Assembly (NCBI GenBank): GCA_029260765.1
Contig: JAJDCP010000094.1
Coordinates: forward strand, 1 to 54,892
Length of the DNA: 54,892 nucleotides
Reading direction: 5' to 3'
DNA from: Planctomycetota bacterium
Lineage (GTDB): Bacteria; Planctomycetota; J058; JAJDCP01
The notes under the pieces are model-generated. The model was not told where the DNA came from. It worked only from the letters and a program-made list of their open reading frames with translations, and did no database searches. The translations under genes and the position numbers were made by a program. Shown here one piece after another: positions 36,433 through 45,354 of the stretch (the first letter of the stretch is position 1; the number at the start of each line of letters is the position of its first letter).

Positions 36433-38504
36433 CCACGCCGGTGTTGATCGCGAAGCCGCTCTTCCCCTCGATCGCCAAGCTGACCCCCAACGAGCAGGTG
36501 CGGGCCATCGACTTCATCACGAAGTTTCAGGCGAATCCCGCCCACCCAGGCGTACAGCTCCACACCATCGAACACGCCTCAAAAGGAGTATGGTCGGGCC
36601 GTATCTCGAAGGAGCTACGGGCGATCCTGTACAAAGACGGCAGCAGCTGGGTTCTCATCTATGCCGGCCACCACGACCCCGCCTACGACTGGGCCAAACG
36701 GCGGGACTTCGGGCGCCACTCGGTCACCGGCCACCTACAGATCGTCGAGTCTGTCGAGACGGTGCGCGAGGTCGAGAAGGTCATCGAGAGGATGGTCGAA
36801 CCTGAAGCGCCGCCGGTCTTTCAGGCGCACAACGATGCCTATCTGCTCTCCCTGGGGGTGCCCGAAAACTGGCTGCCAACCCTGCGCAAGATCCGCACCG
36901 ATGACCAGTTCCTGGCGGTCAGCGAGAAGCTGCCCGAAGAGGTTGGGGAACGGCTCTTTTCTGTGCTTGCTGGAGAACTCGTCACTCCGCCGGCGCCCCT
37001 TCCCAAGGACAAGCCGCAGACCGAGGCCGAAGACGTGCAACGCCGCTTCTTCGTGGTCGAAGATGTCGCCGGGTTGCGTGCTGCGCTCGAGGCGCCGCTC
37101 GATGCCTGGATCGCTTTTTTGCACCCTTCACAGCGGGCCATCGTGAAGAAGACCTTCAACGGACCGGCCAAGGTCTCGGGCTCGGCGGGGACCGGCAAGA
37201 CAGTGGTCGCCATGCACCGCGCACGGCATCTAGCCCAAAAGGGTGAGAGAGTTCTGCTCACCAGCTACGTCACCACGCTCTGCGAAAACCTGCAGAAGAA
37301 CCTCTCGAAGCTCTGCGCTGGCGAAGCGCTTGCGCGGATCACCGTCTCGACGGTGCACAAGCAGGCCCTGGGGTTGGTGCGCCAGGAGGAGCCGCGCTTC
37401 CGGCCTGCCCCAGACCACGATGTCCTCAAGTACCTCGACACCTTGCGCATCCGCCACACACCCGGCTACGACGCCGCGTTCGTCGAAGCAGAGTGGGAGC
37501 ATGTCGTGCGCCTGCAGGGGATCCACGACTGGACCGGCTACCGCCAGGCGCGGCGGACCGGGCGTGGTCGAGGTCTCTCGGTGAAGGCACGCAAGCAGCT
37601 GTGGAAGGTCTTCGGAGGAACTCTGGCAGCGCTCGCAGCGCGGAAAGAGCTCGACTGGTCGGGTCTCTGCCACAAGGCGCGTGAGCTGCTCGAAGCGGGG
37701 AGGGTCAAGAGCCCCTTCAGCGCGGTCATCGTCGACGAGGTGCAGGACCTGAAGCCCCCGGAGCTTCGCTTTCTGCGTGCATTGTGCAGCCAGAAACCCG
37801 GACAGCTCCTCCTGTGTGGGGATGCGGGCCAACGGATCTATCCGGGAGGTTTCAGCCTCGGCGCTTTGGGCATCGAGGTCCGCGGACGCGCCACGATCCT
37901 GCGCATCAACTACCGGACCACGGAGCAGATCCGCAGGACGGCCGACCGGGTTCTTGGCGACAAAGAAGACGACATGGATGGCGGTACGGAGTCGCGTGCC
38001 CGCACGCGCAGTCTACTGCGTGGCCCCCAACCCAAGCTGCGCGGGCACAAGAGCCGCGGCAACGAGCTGCAGGCTGCGGCGGCGGAGGTGATGCGCTGGC
38101 TGAAAAGTAGCCTTCAGCCAGAAGACATCGGCGTCTTCTTGCGTACAAGCAAAGGCGTAAGTGAGTTTGGCAAGGCTCTGAGCCAAGCTGGAATCCGCTG
38201 GCATCGCCTCTCGGACAAGACGACTTCAGCCGCAGGCTGCGTCAACCTGGGCACCATGCACCGCGCCAAGGGGCTCGAATTCAAGGCGGTGCTGGTCTCG
38301 GACTGCGCAGACAAGGTGGTGCCGAGCTCCTATGCCCTGCACAAGGCTAAGGATCCTCAGGACCGTGAGACGGCCGAGTCGCGTGAGCGACGGCTGCTAT
38401 ATGTCGCCATGACTCGTGCGCGCGACGAGTTGACCCTGACCTGGACCGGAAGACCGAGCCGCTTTCTCGCTCCACTGTTGAGCGACCTGGAGGATACCCC
38501 GTGA
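36429..38504 (+). CDS. UvrD-type helicase with RelE/ParE-like N-terminal domain
   Basis: 691 residues. Residues 1-95 (AIDFITKFQANP...ELRAILYKDGSSWVLIYAGHHDPAYDWAKR) have the layout of RelE/ParE-superfamily toxins. Then an SF1 helicase: SGSAGTGKT (K257), DEVQD (about 436), GDAGQRIY (about 463), NYRTTEQIRR (about 493), the TMHRAKGLEF motif (about 612) and YVAMTRARDEL (about 657). It unwinds or translocates on DNA 3' to 5' by family rule. A ParE-like module on a helicase is known in defence islands; here it more likely binds a partner or the ribosome or gyrase than acts as a free toxin, which is inference. ATGA overlap with the gene before, GTGA with the gene after. Confidence 0.85.
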   Translation: MTTPVLIAKPLFPSIAKLTPNEQVRAIDFITKFQANPAHPGVQLHTIEHASKGVWSGRISKELRAILYKDGSSWVLIYAGHHDPAYDWAKRRDFGRHSVTGHLQIVESVETVREVEKVIERMVEPEAPPVFQAHNDAYLLSLGVPENWLPTLRKIRTDDQFLAVSEKLPEEVGERLFSVLAGELVTPPAPLPKDKPQTEAEDVQRRFFVVEDVAGLRAALEAPLDAWIAFLHPSQRAIVKKTFNGPAKVSGSAGTGKTVVAMHRARHLAQKGERVLLTSYVTTLCENLQKNLSKLCAGEALARITVSTVHKQALGLVRQEEPRFRPAPDHDVLKYLDTLRIRHTPGYDAAFVEAEWEHVVRLQGIHDWTGYRQARRTGRGRGLSVKARKQLWKVFGGTLAALAARKELDWSGLCHKARELLEAGRVKSPFSAVIVDEVQDLKPPELRFLRALCSQKPGQLLLCGDAGQRIYPGGFSLGALGIEVRGRATILRINYRTTEQIRRTADRVLGDKEDDMDGGTESRARTRSLLRGPQPKLRGHKSRGNELQAAAAEVMRWLKSSLQPEDIGVFLRTSKGVSEFGKALSQAGIRWHRLSDKTTSAAGCVNLGTMHRAKGLEFKAVLVSDCADKVVPSSYALHKAKDPQDRETAESRERRLLYVAMTRARDELTLTWTGRPSRFLAPLLSDLEDTP

Positions 38505-41311
38505 AGTTCGATGTCGGCGCCCTGGTAAAAGCCCGTGGCCGGGAGTGGGTAGTTCTGCCCGAGAGCTACCAGGATCCCGACGTGCTCGTGCTCCGCCCTC
38601 TGGGAGGAACCGAAGACGAGGTCACGGGGATCTTCACAAAGCTCGAAACGGTTGCGCCAGCGGACTTCAAGCTGCCGAACCCAGCTACAGACATGGGCAA
38701 CCAGCTCTCCTGCGGTCTGCTCCGCGATGCGATCCGGTTGGGCTTCCGTTCAGGCGCCGGGCCCTTCAGGTCCCTGGCCCGCATCGCCGTCGAGCCGCGG
38801 CCCTACCAGCTGGTCCCGCTGTTGATGGCGCTCAAGCTGGACCCGGTGCGCATGTTGATCGCCGATGACGTCGGCATCGGCAAGACCGTCGAAGCCCTGC
38901 TGATCGCCCGCGAGCTGTTGGACCGCGCCGAGATCAGCCGTCTGACGGTTCTGTGTCCGCCCCACCTGGCCGAACAGTGGCAGAAGGCTCTGGTGGAGCA
39001 GTTCCACATCGAGGCTGAGCTGGTGTTGTCGAGCACGGCTTCGCGGCTCGAGCGCTCCTGCAGGCAGGACGAGTCTCTCTTCGAACGCTACCCCTTCACG
39101 GTGGTGTCGACGGACTACATCAAGGGCGAGCGGCGGCGCTATGAGTTTCTGCGCACCTGCCCCGACCTGGTCATCGTGGATGAAGCCCACACCTGCGCTT
39201 CTGCAGGCGGGCGTTCGGCGCAGCAACGCCATGACCTGCTCAAGGACTTGATCGATCCCAAGAAGGAGAAAAGCGCGGGGCGCCACCTGGTCCTGGTCAC
39301 AGCCACGCCGCACAGCGGGAACGAAGAGACCTTCCGCTCTCTGCTGTCGCTCCTCGATCCGGGATTCATGGCGCTGCCTCTGGATCTGAGTGGCGACGAG
39401 AACCGCAAGCACAGGGAGCGGCTGGCACGCCATCTGGTGCAGAGGCGACGGGGAGACCTCAAGGCCTACCTCGACACGGTCACGCCCTTCCCGGATCGGG
39501 AGACGGCCGAGGCCTACTACTCACTGAAGAAACCCTACAAGCAGTTTCTCGACAAGGTGCTCCGTTTCTGCCGAGAGAGCGTGCTCGATGCAACGCTTGA
39601 AAAGAGGCGGCAGCGGGTGCGCTGGTGGTCCGCACTGGCACTGCTGCGCGCACTCTCTTCGAGCCCGGCGGCCGCGGCTGCCACGCTGCGCAACCGATCT
39701 GGCTGGGCAGAAGGCGAGACCGTCGAGAAGGTCGACGAAGAAGGACGCCGGGCCGTCCTCGATGGGGAGGAGGGCATCGATGTCATCCCCGGCACCGACA
39801 CCGGCGACGACGATCCGCAGGGCCGCGAGCGCTTGCTCCGCCTGGCGCGCGAAGCAGCCGAGCTGAAGGGAAAGAAGGATGCCAAGCTCACGCGTGCGCT
39901 CGAGTTGGTCAAGAGCCTGATCAACGACGGTTTCTCCCCTATCCTCTTTTGTCGCTTCATTCCAACGGTTGATTATGTCGCGGAGTTCCTGCGCAAGAAA
40001 CTCGCCAGAATGAACGTCGTCGTCGAGGCGATCACCGGCAATCTCCCGCCCGAGGAGCGCGAGCGGCGCATCGAAGAGCTGAGCAAACACGACAAGCGGG
40101 TCGTGGTCTGCACAGACTGCCTGAGCGAAGGGATCAATCTGCAGCATGTCTTCGATGCTGTCATGCACTATGACCTGTCCTGGAACCCGACCCGCCACGA
40201 GCAGCGGGAGGGTCGCGTCGACCGTTATGGGCAGCCGCGTGACGAGGTGCGCAGCCTGACCTTTTTCGGCCAGGACAACCCGGTCGACGGTGTCGTCCTA
40301 CAAGCGTTGCTACGCAAGCACTCGGCCATCCGCAAGACCCTGGGGATTACCGTGCCGGTCCCCATGGACACGAGGGTCATCGAGGAGGCCATCTACGAAG
40401 GCCTGATCATGCAAAACAAGGAGCAGCGCAACTACCGCCAGCTGAAGTTCGACTTCGACGGGCAGTGGGATGCCGCCGCCGAGCGGGAGAAGCGCAGCCG
40501 GACCGTGTTCGCACAAAACCAGCTGCTCGCGGCGGTCAACAAGGAAGTTCGCCACGAGCTCGAAGAGACCCGGCGCGCGCTAGGTGGTCAGGCAGACGTG
40601 CGCCAGTTCTGTCGCCTGGCGTTGGAGAGTCTGGGGGCTGTTGTCTCTAGCAAGGAGAATCTGCAGGTCGAGCTGCGAGAGTGTCCGCGGGCTCTGCGGG
40701 ATGCCATCGGCCGTGACGAGAGCTTCGAGGCTGTGTTCGATGGGCGGCCCGCGGGCCACGCGCTCTTGCTGACCCGCACCCATCCGGTCGTTGAAGGGCT
40801 CTCCGCCTACGTGACCGAGACCGCCCTGGACCAAGATCTCGAGGGTCCGGGACGACGCTGTGGAGTCGTCCGCACCCGAGCTGTTCAGCGCCGAACGACG
40901 TTGATGCTTCTGCGCATGCGCTTCCACATCGTGAACCAGGGGCGGGATCGGGTGGAGAGGCCGCTCCTGGCCGAAGACCTCGCGCTGGTCGGATTCCACG
41001 GCAGCCCCAAGAACGCCGAGTGGTTGCAGGAAGCAGACCTGGACGCGCTGGTGCGCGCCGAGGCCGACGCCAATATCGGCGCCGACCAGGCGCGGGAGCA
41101 CGTCCAGAGAGTCCTGGAGGGCTTCGAGCTCCTCAGGCCGAAGCTCGACGCCATCGCAGAAACGAAAGGCCAGGCGCTGTTCGATGCGCACCGGCGTGTC
41201 CGCAAGGCGACCCGCAGCGGCATCCGCGCTCTGAACGTCGATGTGCACAAGCCGGCCGACATCCTGGGTGTGTATATCTACCTGCCCTCCGGGCCAGGAG
41301 GCCAGGCATGA
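38501..41311 (+). CDS. SNF2/RapA-type helicase (DrmD-like)
   Basis: 936 residues. SNF2 motifs in order: ADDVGIGKT (K128), CPPHLAEQW (about 151), DEAH (227-230), TATPHSG (about 267), and the C-terminal RecA half with CTDCLSEGINLQ (about 540) and RHEQREGRVDRYGQ (about 566). The HARP/RapA-like form with an acidic, degenerate linker (about 410-440) and helical C-terminus matches the DrmD class of DISARM systems, a dsDNA translocase that works with an adenine methylase. GTG start in a four-base overlap, and its stop overlaps the methylase start. No Walker residue appears missing. Confidence 0.85.
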   Translation: MKFDVGALVKARGREWVVLPESYQDPDVLVLRPLGGTEDEVTGIFTKLETVAPADFKLPNPATDMGNQLSCGLLRDAIRLGFRSGAGPFRSLARIAVEPRPYQLVPLLMALKLDPVRMLIADDVGIGKTVEALLIARELLDRAEISRLTVLCPPHLAEQWQKALVEQFHIEAELVLSSTASRLERSCRQDESLFERYPFTVVSTDYIKGERRRYEFLRTCPDLVIVDEAHTCASAGGRSAQQRHDLLKDLIDPKKEKSAGRHLVLVTATPHSGNEETFRSLLSLLDPGFMALPLDLSGDENRKHRERLARHLVQRRRGDLKAYLDTVTPFPDRETAEAYYSLKKPYKQFLDKVLRFCRESVLDATLEKRRQRVRWWSALALLRALSSSPAAAAATLRNRSGWAEGETVEKVDEEGRRAVLDGEEGIDVIPGTDTGDDDPQGRERLLRLAREAAELKGKKDAKLTRALELVKSLINDGFSPILFCRFIPTVDYVAEFLRKKLARMNVVVEAITGNLPPEERERRIEELSKHDKRVVVCTDCLSEGINLQHVFDAVMHYDLSWNPTRHEQREGRVDRYGQPRDEVRSLTFFGQDNPVDGVVLQALLRKHSAIRKTLGITVPVPMDTRVIEEAIYEGLIMQNKEQRNYRQLKFDFDGQWDAAAEREKRSRTVFAQNQLLAAVNKEVRHELEETRRALGGQADVRQFCRLALESLGAVVSSKENLQVELRECPRALRDAIGRDESFEAVFDGRPAGHALLLTRTHPVVEGLSAYVTETALDQDLEGPGRRCGVVRTRAVQRRTTLMLLRMRFHIVNQGRDRVERPLLAEDLALVGFHGSPKNAEWLQEADLDALVRAEADANIGADQAREHVQRVLEGFELLRPKLDAIAETKGQALFDAHRRVRKATRSGIRALNVDVHKPADILGVYIYLPSGPGGQA

Positions 41312-44300
41312 GTCACCAGCGCAGGATCTTCAGCAGCGTCAGGACCGAGGGGGGCCTTCTGCCCCAGGATCTGCTGTCACGCTTGCAGACTGGCGCCGAC
41401 CTGCCCGGAGTCGCTCCCAACAGCTACCACCTGGCCGAGCACGAGCGCATCGGAGAAGCGGTCAACCGCTCCTGGAGCCGGTTGACAAGCCTATGGACCG
41501 GCTTCCGGGAGGGGTTGGAACGGAGGCCGGCGACGGACCGGGCGACCGGCTTCACACGTGACCGCTGGCTGCTGCCGTTGTTTCAGGCTCTGGGATACGG
41601 TCGCCTTTCCAGAGCAACAGCGGTGGAGTTGGATTCTCGGAGTTTCGCCATTTCCCACCTCTGGCATCGTTCTCCGATTCACTTGATCGGTGCCCGCATC
41701 GATCTGGATCGGCGACAGAAAGGTGTGGCGGGCGCAGCACGCTCTTCGCCTCATGGCCTTGTTCAGGATTTTCTCAACCGCTCCGACCAGCATCTCTGGG
41801 GTTTTCTCAGCAATGGCCTCAAGTTGCGCATCTTGCGTGACCACCACAGCCTCACACGCGTGGCCTACATTGAATTCGACCTTGAGTCGATCATGGATGG
41901 TGAGCAATTCAGCGAGTTCCTGCTGCTCTGGATGCTCTGCCATCAAAGCCGAGTCGAAGCCGACAATCCTGCAAACTGCTGGCTTGAAACCTGGTTCAAA
42001 ACCTCTCGCGACGAGGGCGTCCAAGCTCTCGAAAGGCTTCGTGTCGGGGTCGCCAAGGCGATCGAGACGTTGGGCGCAGGCTTTCTTCGCCAAAAGGCCA
42101 ATTGCAGGCTGCGCTCTGCTCTGCAAGCGGGGCTCTTGAGCAAGCAGGACTATTACCGTCAGCTACTGAGACTGGTCTATCGCGTGATCTTTCTGTTTGT
42201 GGCCGAAGAGCGAGGAGTTCTCCAGGACCCTAAGATTGATGAAGCCGCGCGTCGGCGCTATTCCCGTTACTATTCGACCCGTCGATTGCGAGAGCTCGGG
42301 GAAAAGAGGCGAGGTGGGCCGCATACTGATCTTTGGCAATGCTTGCTCGTTGTCATGCAAAGCCTGGACAAAGGCTGCCCCGAGTTGGGACTGCCAGCTC
42401 TCGGAAGCCGGTTGTGGAGTGAATCGGCATGCCTCGACCTGACAACTGCCCTGTGTGCGAATCGCAACCTGCTTGAAGCCGTGCGTCGGTTGTCGACATT
42501 ACAAGAGGGCAAGACCCACTTCAGGACGAATTGGAAGATCATCGGCGCTGATGAACTTGGCAGTGTCTACGAGAGCCTTCTTGAGATGCACCCAACAATC
42601 TGTGTCGAGCGTGGTCTCTTTGAGCTCGACATTTCTGCTGGGCACGAGCGCAAGACAACGGGAAGCTATTATACGCCGACATCACTCGTTGACAGCCTGC
42701 TCAACACATCCCTTGATCTCGCGCTCGACCGAGCCTGCGAAAGCGAAGATCCGGAAAGAGCGATCCTCGAGTTGCGAATCTGCGACCCCTCGGTCGGGTC
42801 GGGCCACTTTCTACTGGCCGCCGGGCGGCGCATGGCAAAGCGGCTCGCTCAAGTCCGTGCCGCAGAGACGGAGCCAAGTCCGGTTTTGGTGCAACAAGCT
42901 CTCCGCGATGTCGTGGCTCGCTGCCTTTTTGGCGTCGACCTGAATCCGATGGCGGTGGAGCTGTGCAAGGTCAACCTGTGGCTTGAGGCCATGACCCCAG
43001 GTCTACCACTGAGCTTCCTCGACGGTCACATCCGATGTGGCAATTCGCTCTTGGGAACCACGCCCGAACTCATGGCCCAGGGGATCCCCGATGGAGCTTT
43101 CAAGGCACTGGAGGGCGACGACAAGAAAATGCTGACCATGCTGCGAAAGAGGAATAAACGGGAGCGCCAGCAAAAGAACCTACAGACAACCATGTTCGAC
43201 GCATTCGCTCAGTCTCGCATCGACGGTGCTTCTTCGCTCGCTGAGATGATGCGTAAAGTCGACGGGTTGACGGATCTGGATATCTCGTCTGTGGAATCGA
43301 AGCGTCAAGACTTCGAACGGATTCGCCATTCGCAGAGCTTCGAGTTCGAGAGCTTCCTCGCTGATGCCTGGTGTGTCGCCTTCATCTGTCAGAAGTCACC
43401 GGGTTCGCTGCTGGAGCCGATCACCACAGCTCGCTGGCGCGGTTGGCAGAGAGTTCCCGGCAACGTGCCCAGGGAGGTGCGCGAGAATGTCAGGCGTCTT
43501 GCGGAACCCTATCGATTCTTCCATTGGCATTTGGAGTTTCCAGGAGTCTTTTTTCCCCGATCGGATGATCAGGTTCGGCAAAATGGCGACCTGGGCTTTG
43601 ATGTGATTCTCGGCAACCCGCCTTGGGATGTCATCCAGTGTGACGCCAGGGAGTTTTTTGCAACCCGCTTTCCTGAGATCACCAAGTGCGCCAACAACAC
43701 CGAGAGATCGAGGAAGATTGCGGAGATTTCTGAAGTCCTTCCGGACCTGGTCGAGGCGTTCAAGGCGCAAAAACGAAGGACCGAGGGCTGCCTGGCGATT
43801 GTGGGCAAGTCCGGGATGTTCCCCCTGACATCGATCGGACGCATCAACACGGCGTCCCTCTTCGCTGAGTTGTCCCTGCGCGTCATCCATCCTCAGGGTA
43901 GGGTCGGCATGGTATTGCCATCTTCCATCGCTACCGATGCCTCGAACCAGGTCTTTTTCCGGCATCTTATGCAGCATGGCCATGTCCGTCATCTCTATGA
44001 CTTTGAGAACAAGAGGTCGATTTTTCCAGGTGTCCACAGTAGCTACAAGTTCAGCCTCGTCTCGCTCGCAGGAAAGGCCGTCGAGTGGACCTCCAAGCCA
44101 GTCTTTGCCTTCTATCTTCACGATCCCTCCCAACTGAAAGACGGCGAGCGCTTGTTCCATCTCACCTATTCCGACCTCGAAAAGATCAACCCCGAGACCA
44201 AGACCTGTCCGGTTTTCAGAGCCCGGTGCGACGCAGAGATCGTCTTTGACATCTATGATCGACTACCCGTGCTCGGTGTCACCGGGGAAGATTCATGGAA

Positions 44301-45354
44301 GTGTCGCTTGACGAGGATGTTCAGCAAACACCTCAAGGAATTTCGAGACCAGGAGTTTCTCGACCAACGCGGCTTCGAGTTGGAGGGCAATGTCTACAGG
44401 AAGGATGGACAAGCCTATCTGCCAGTCTATGAAGCCAAGATGACTCAGATCTATGACCATCGGGCAGCCAGTGTTGTCATCAGCCCGACGGCACTGATCC
44501 GGCAGGCGCAACCCAGAGCACTCAGCAAGGAAGAGCATCTCTCGCCAACAGCGGTCCCTCTGCCACGTTACTGGGTCAACAAGGAAACGGTGGAAGCCAA
44601 ACTCGACGGTTACGCACGTCCCTTCCTGCTCGCATTCACAGACATCACTGCCCCCACGAACCAGCGGACGATGCTCGCTCGTTTCATTCCACGCGTCGGT
44701 GTGAGTGCCACGTTGAATGTGATACTGGTCGATGATGAGCGAGTGAACGGCGCGTGCCTTCTGGCGAATCTGAACGCCCTCGTCTTTGACTTTGTCGCGC
44801 GCCAGAAGATGGGTGGTATCCACTTTACTTTCTATATCCTGCGGCAACTTCCTGTTTTGCCACCATCGAGCTATCTTGAAGCCTGTCCTTGGAGTTGTGC
44901 CGAGACACTCGAAGCGTGGGTGACCAAAAGGGTCGTCGAGCTGACTTATACCTCGGAAGACATGAGGCCCTTCGCCGCCTCCTGCGGGGTGGTGCGCGCC
45001 CCATACATCTGGGACGTTGAACGGCGCTTCGAGCTCAAGTGCGAGCTCAATGCTGCGTACTTCCTCATGTATGGGTTGACGCTTGAGGATGCCGACCACG
45101 TCCTGCAGAGTTTCAATATCACCAAACGAAAGGACCTCAAACGACACGGCTCCTTCCGGACGCGGGATCGAATTCTCGAGCTTCTGACAGCGATGCTGGG
45201 CTTCAAGGCACCGTCTGAGGCGTCCGGGGGCAACGTCCAGACTGTGGCGCCTCCCCGAGTATCTGGCGACAAGCGTCAAGACACCGACATTCCGAGAGGT
45301 GCCGTCCCGCACGTAGAGTCCGCACCTTTGAAAACAGGCGATGCTGGGCCATGA
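41308..45354 (+). CDS. Eco57I-type N6-adenine DNA methyltransferase 1 (DrmMI-like)
   Basis: 1348 residues. An N-terminal helical region carries the LVYRVIFLFVAEERG motif (about 290-305). The AdoMet-binding site GSYYTPTSL (about 453) and motif I DPSVGSGHF (D493) follow, and the catalytic motif NPPW is at 770-773. A target-recognition and C-terminal region includes GGIHFTFYILRQLPVLPP (about 1170-1190). It should methylate adenine in a specific sequence using AdoMet. It is followed immediately by a paralogue. Base composition from about 41.6 kb onward is visibly less GC-rich than in the paralogue. The last 60 residues are unlike the paralogue and look disordered. ATGA overlaps at both ends. Confidence 0.85.
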   Translation: MSHQRRIFSSVRTEGGLLPQDLLSRLQTGADLPGVAPNSYHLAEHERIGEAVNRSWSRLTSLWTGFREGLERRPATDRATGFTRDRWLLPLFQALGYGRLSRATAVELDSRSFAISHLWHRSPIHLIGARIDLDRRQKGVAGAARSSPHGLVQDFLNRSDQHLWGFLSNGLKLRILRDHHSLTRVAYIEFDLESIMDGEQFSEFLLLWMLCHQSRVEADNPANCWLETWFKTSRDEGVQALERLRVGVAKAIETLGAGFLRQKANCRLRSALQAGLLSKQDYYRQLLRLVYRVIFLFVAEERGVLQDPKIDEAARRRYSRYYSTRRLRELGEKRRGGPHTDLWQCLLVVMQSLDKGCPELGLPALGSRLWSESACLDLTTALCANRNLLEAVRRLSTLQEGKTHFRTNWKIIGADELGSVYESLLEMHPTICVERGLFELDISAGHERKTTGSYYTPTSLVDSLLNTSLDLALDRACESEDPERAILELRICDPSVGSGHFLLAAGRRMAKRLAQVRAAETEPSPVLVQQALRDVVARCLFGVDLNPMAVELCKVNLWLEAMTPGLPLSFLDGHIRCGNSLLGTTPELMAQGIPDGAFKALEGDDKKMLTMLRKRNKRERQQKNLQTTMFDAFAQSRIDGASSLAEMMRKVDGLTDLDISSVESKRQDFERIRHSQSFEFESFLADAWCVAFICQKSPGSLLEPITTARWRGWQRVPGNVPREVRENVRRLAEPYRFFHWHLEFPGVFFPRSDDQVRQNGDLGFDVILGNPPWDVIQCDAREFFATRFPEITKCANNTERSRKIAEISEVLPDLVEAFKAQKRRTEGCLAIVGKSGMFPLTSIGRINTASLFAELSLRVIHPQGRVGMVLPSSIATDASNQVFFRHLMQHGHVRHLYDFENKRSIFPGVHSSYKFSLVSLAGKAVEWTSKPVFAFYLHDPSQLKDGERLFHLTYSDLEKINPETKTCPVFRARCDAEIVFDIYDRLPVLGVTGEDSWKCRLTRMFSKHLKEFRDQEFLDQRGFELEGNVYRKDGQAYLPVYEAKMTQIYDHRAASVVISPTALIRQAQPRALSKEEHLSPTAVPLPRYWVNKETVEAKLDGYARPFLLAFTDITAPTNQRTMLARFIPRVGVSATLNVILVDDERVNGACLLANLNALVFDFVARQKMGGIHFTFYILRQLPVLPPSSYLEACPWSCAETLEAWVTKRVVELTYTSEDMRPFAASCGVVRAPYIWDVERRFELKCELNAAYFLMYGLTLEDADHVLQSFNITKRKDLKRHGSFRTRDRILELLTAMLGFKAPSEASGGNVQTVAPPRVSGDKRQDTDIPRGAVPHVESAPLKTGDAGP

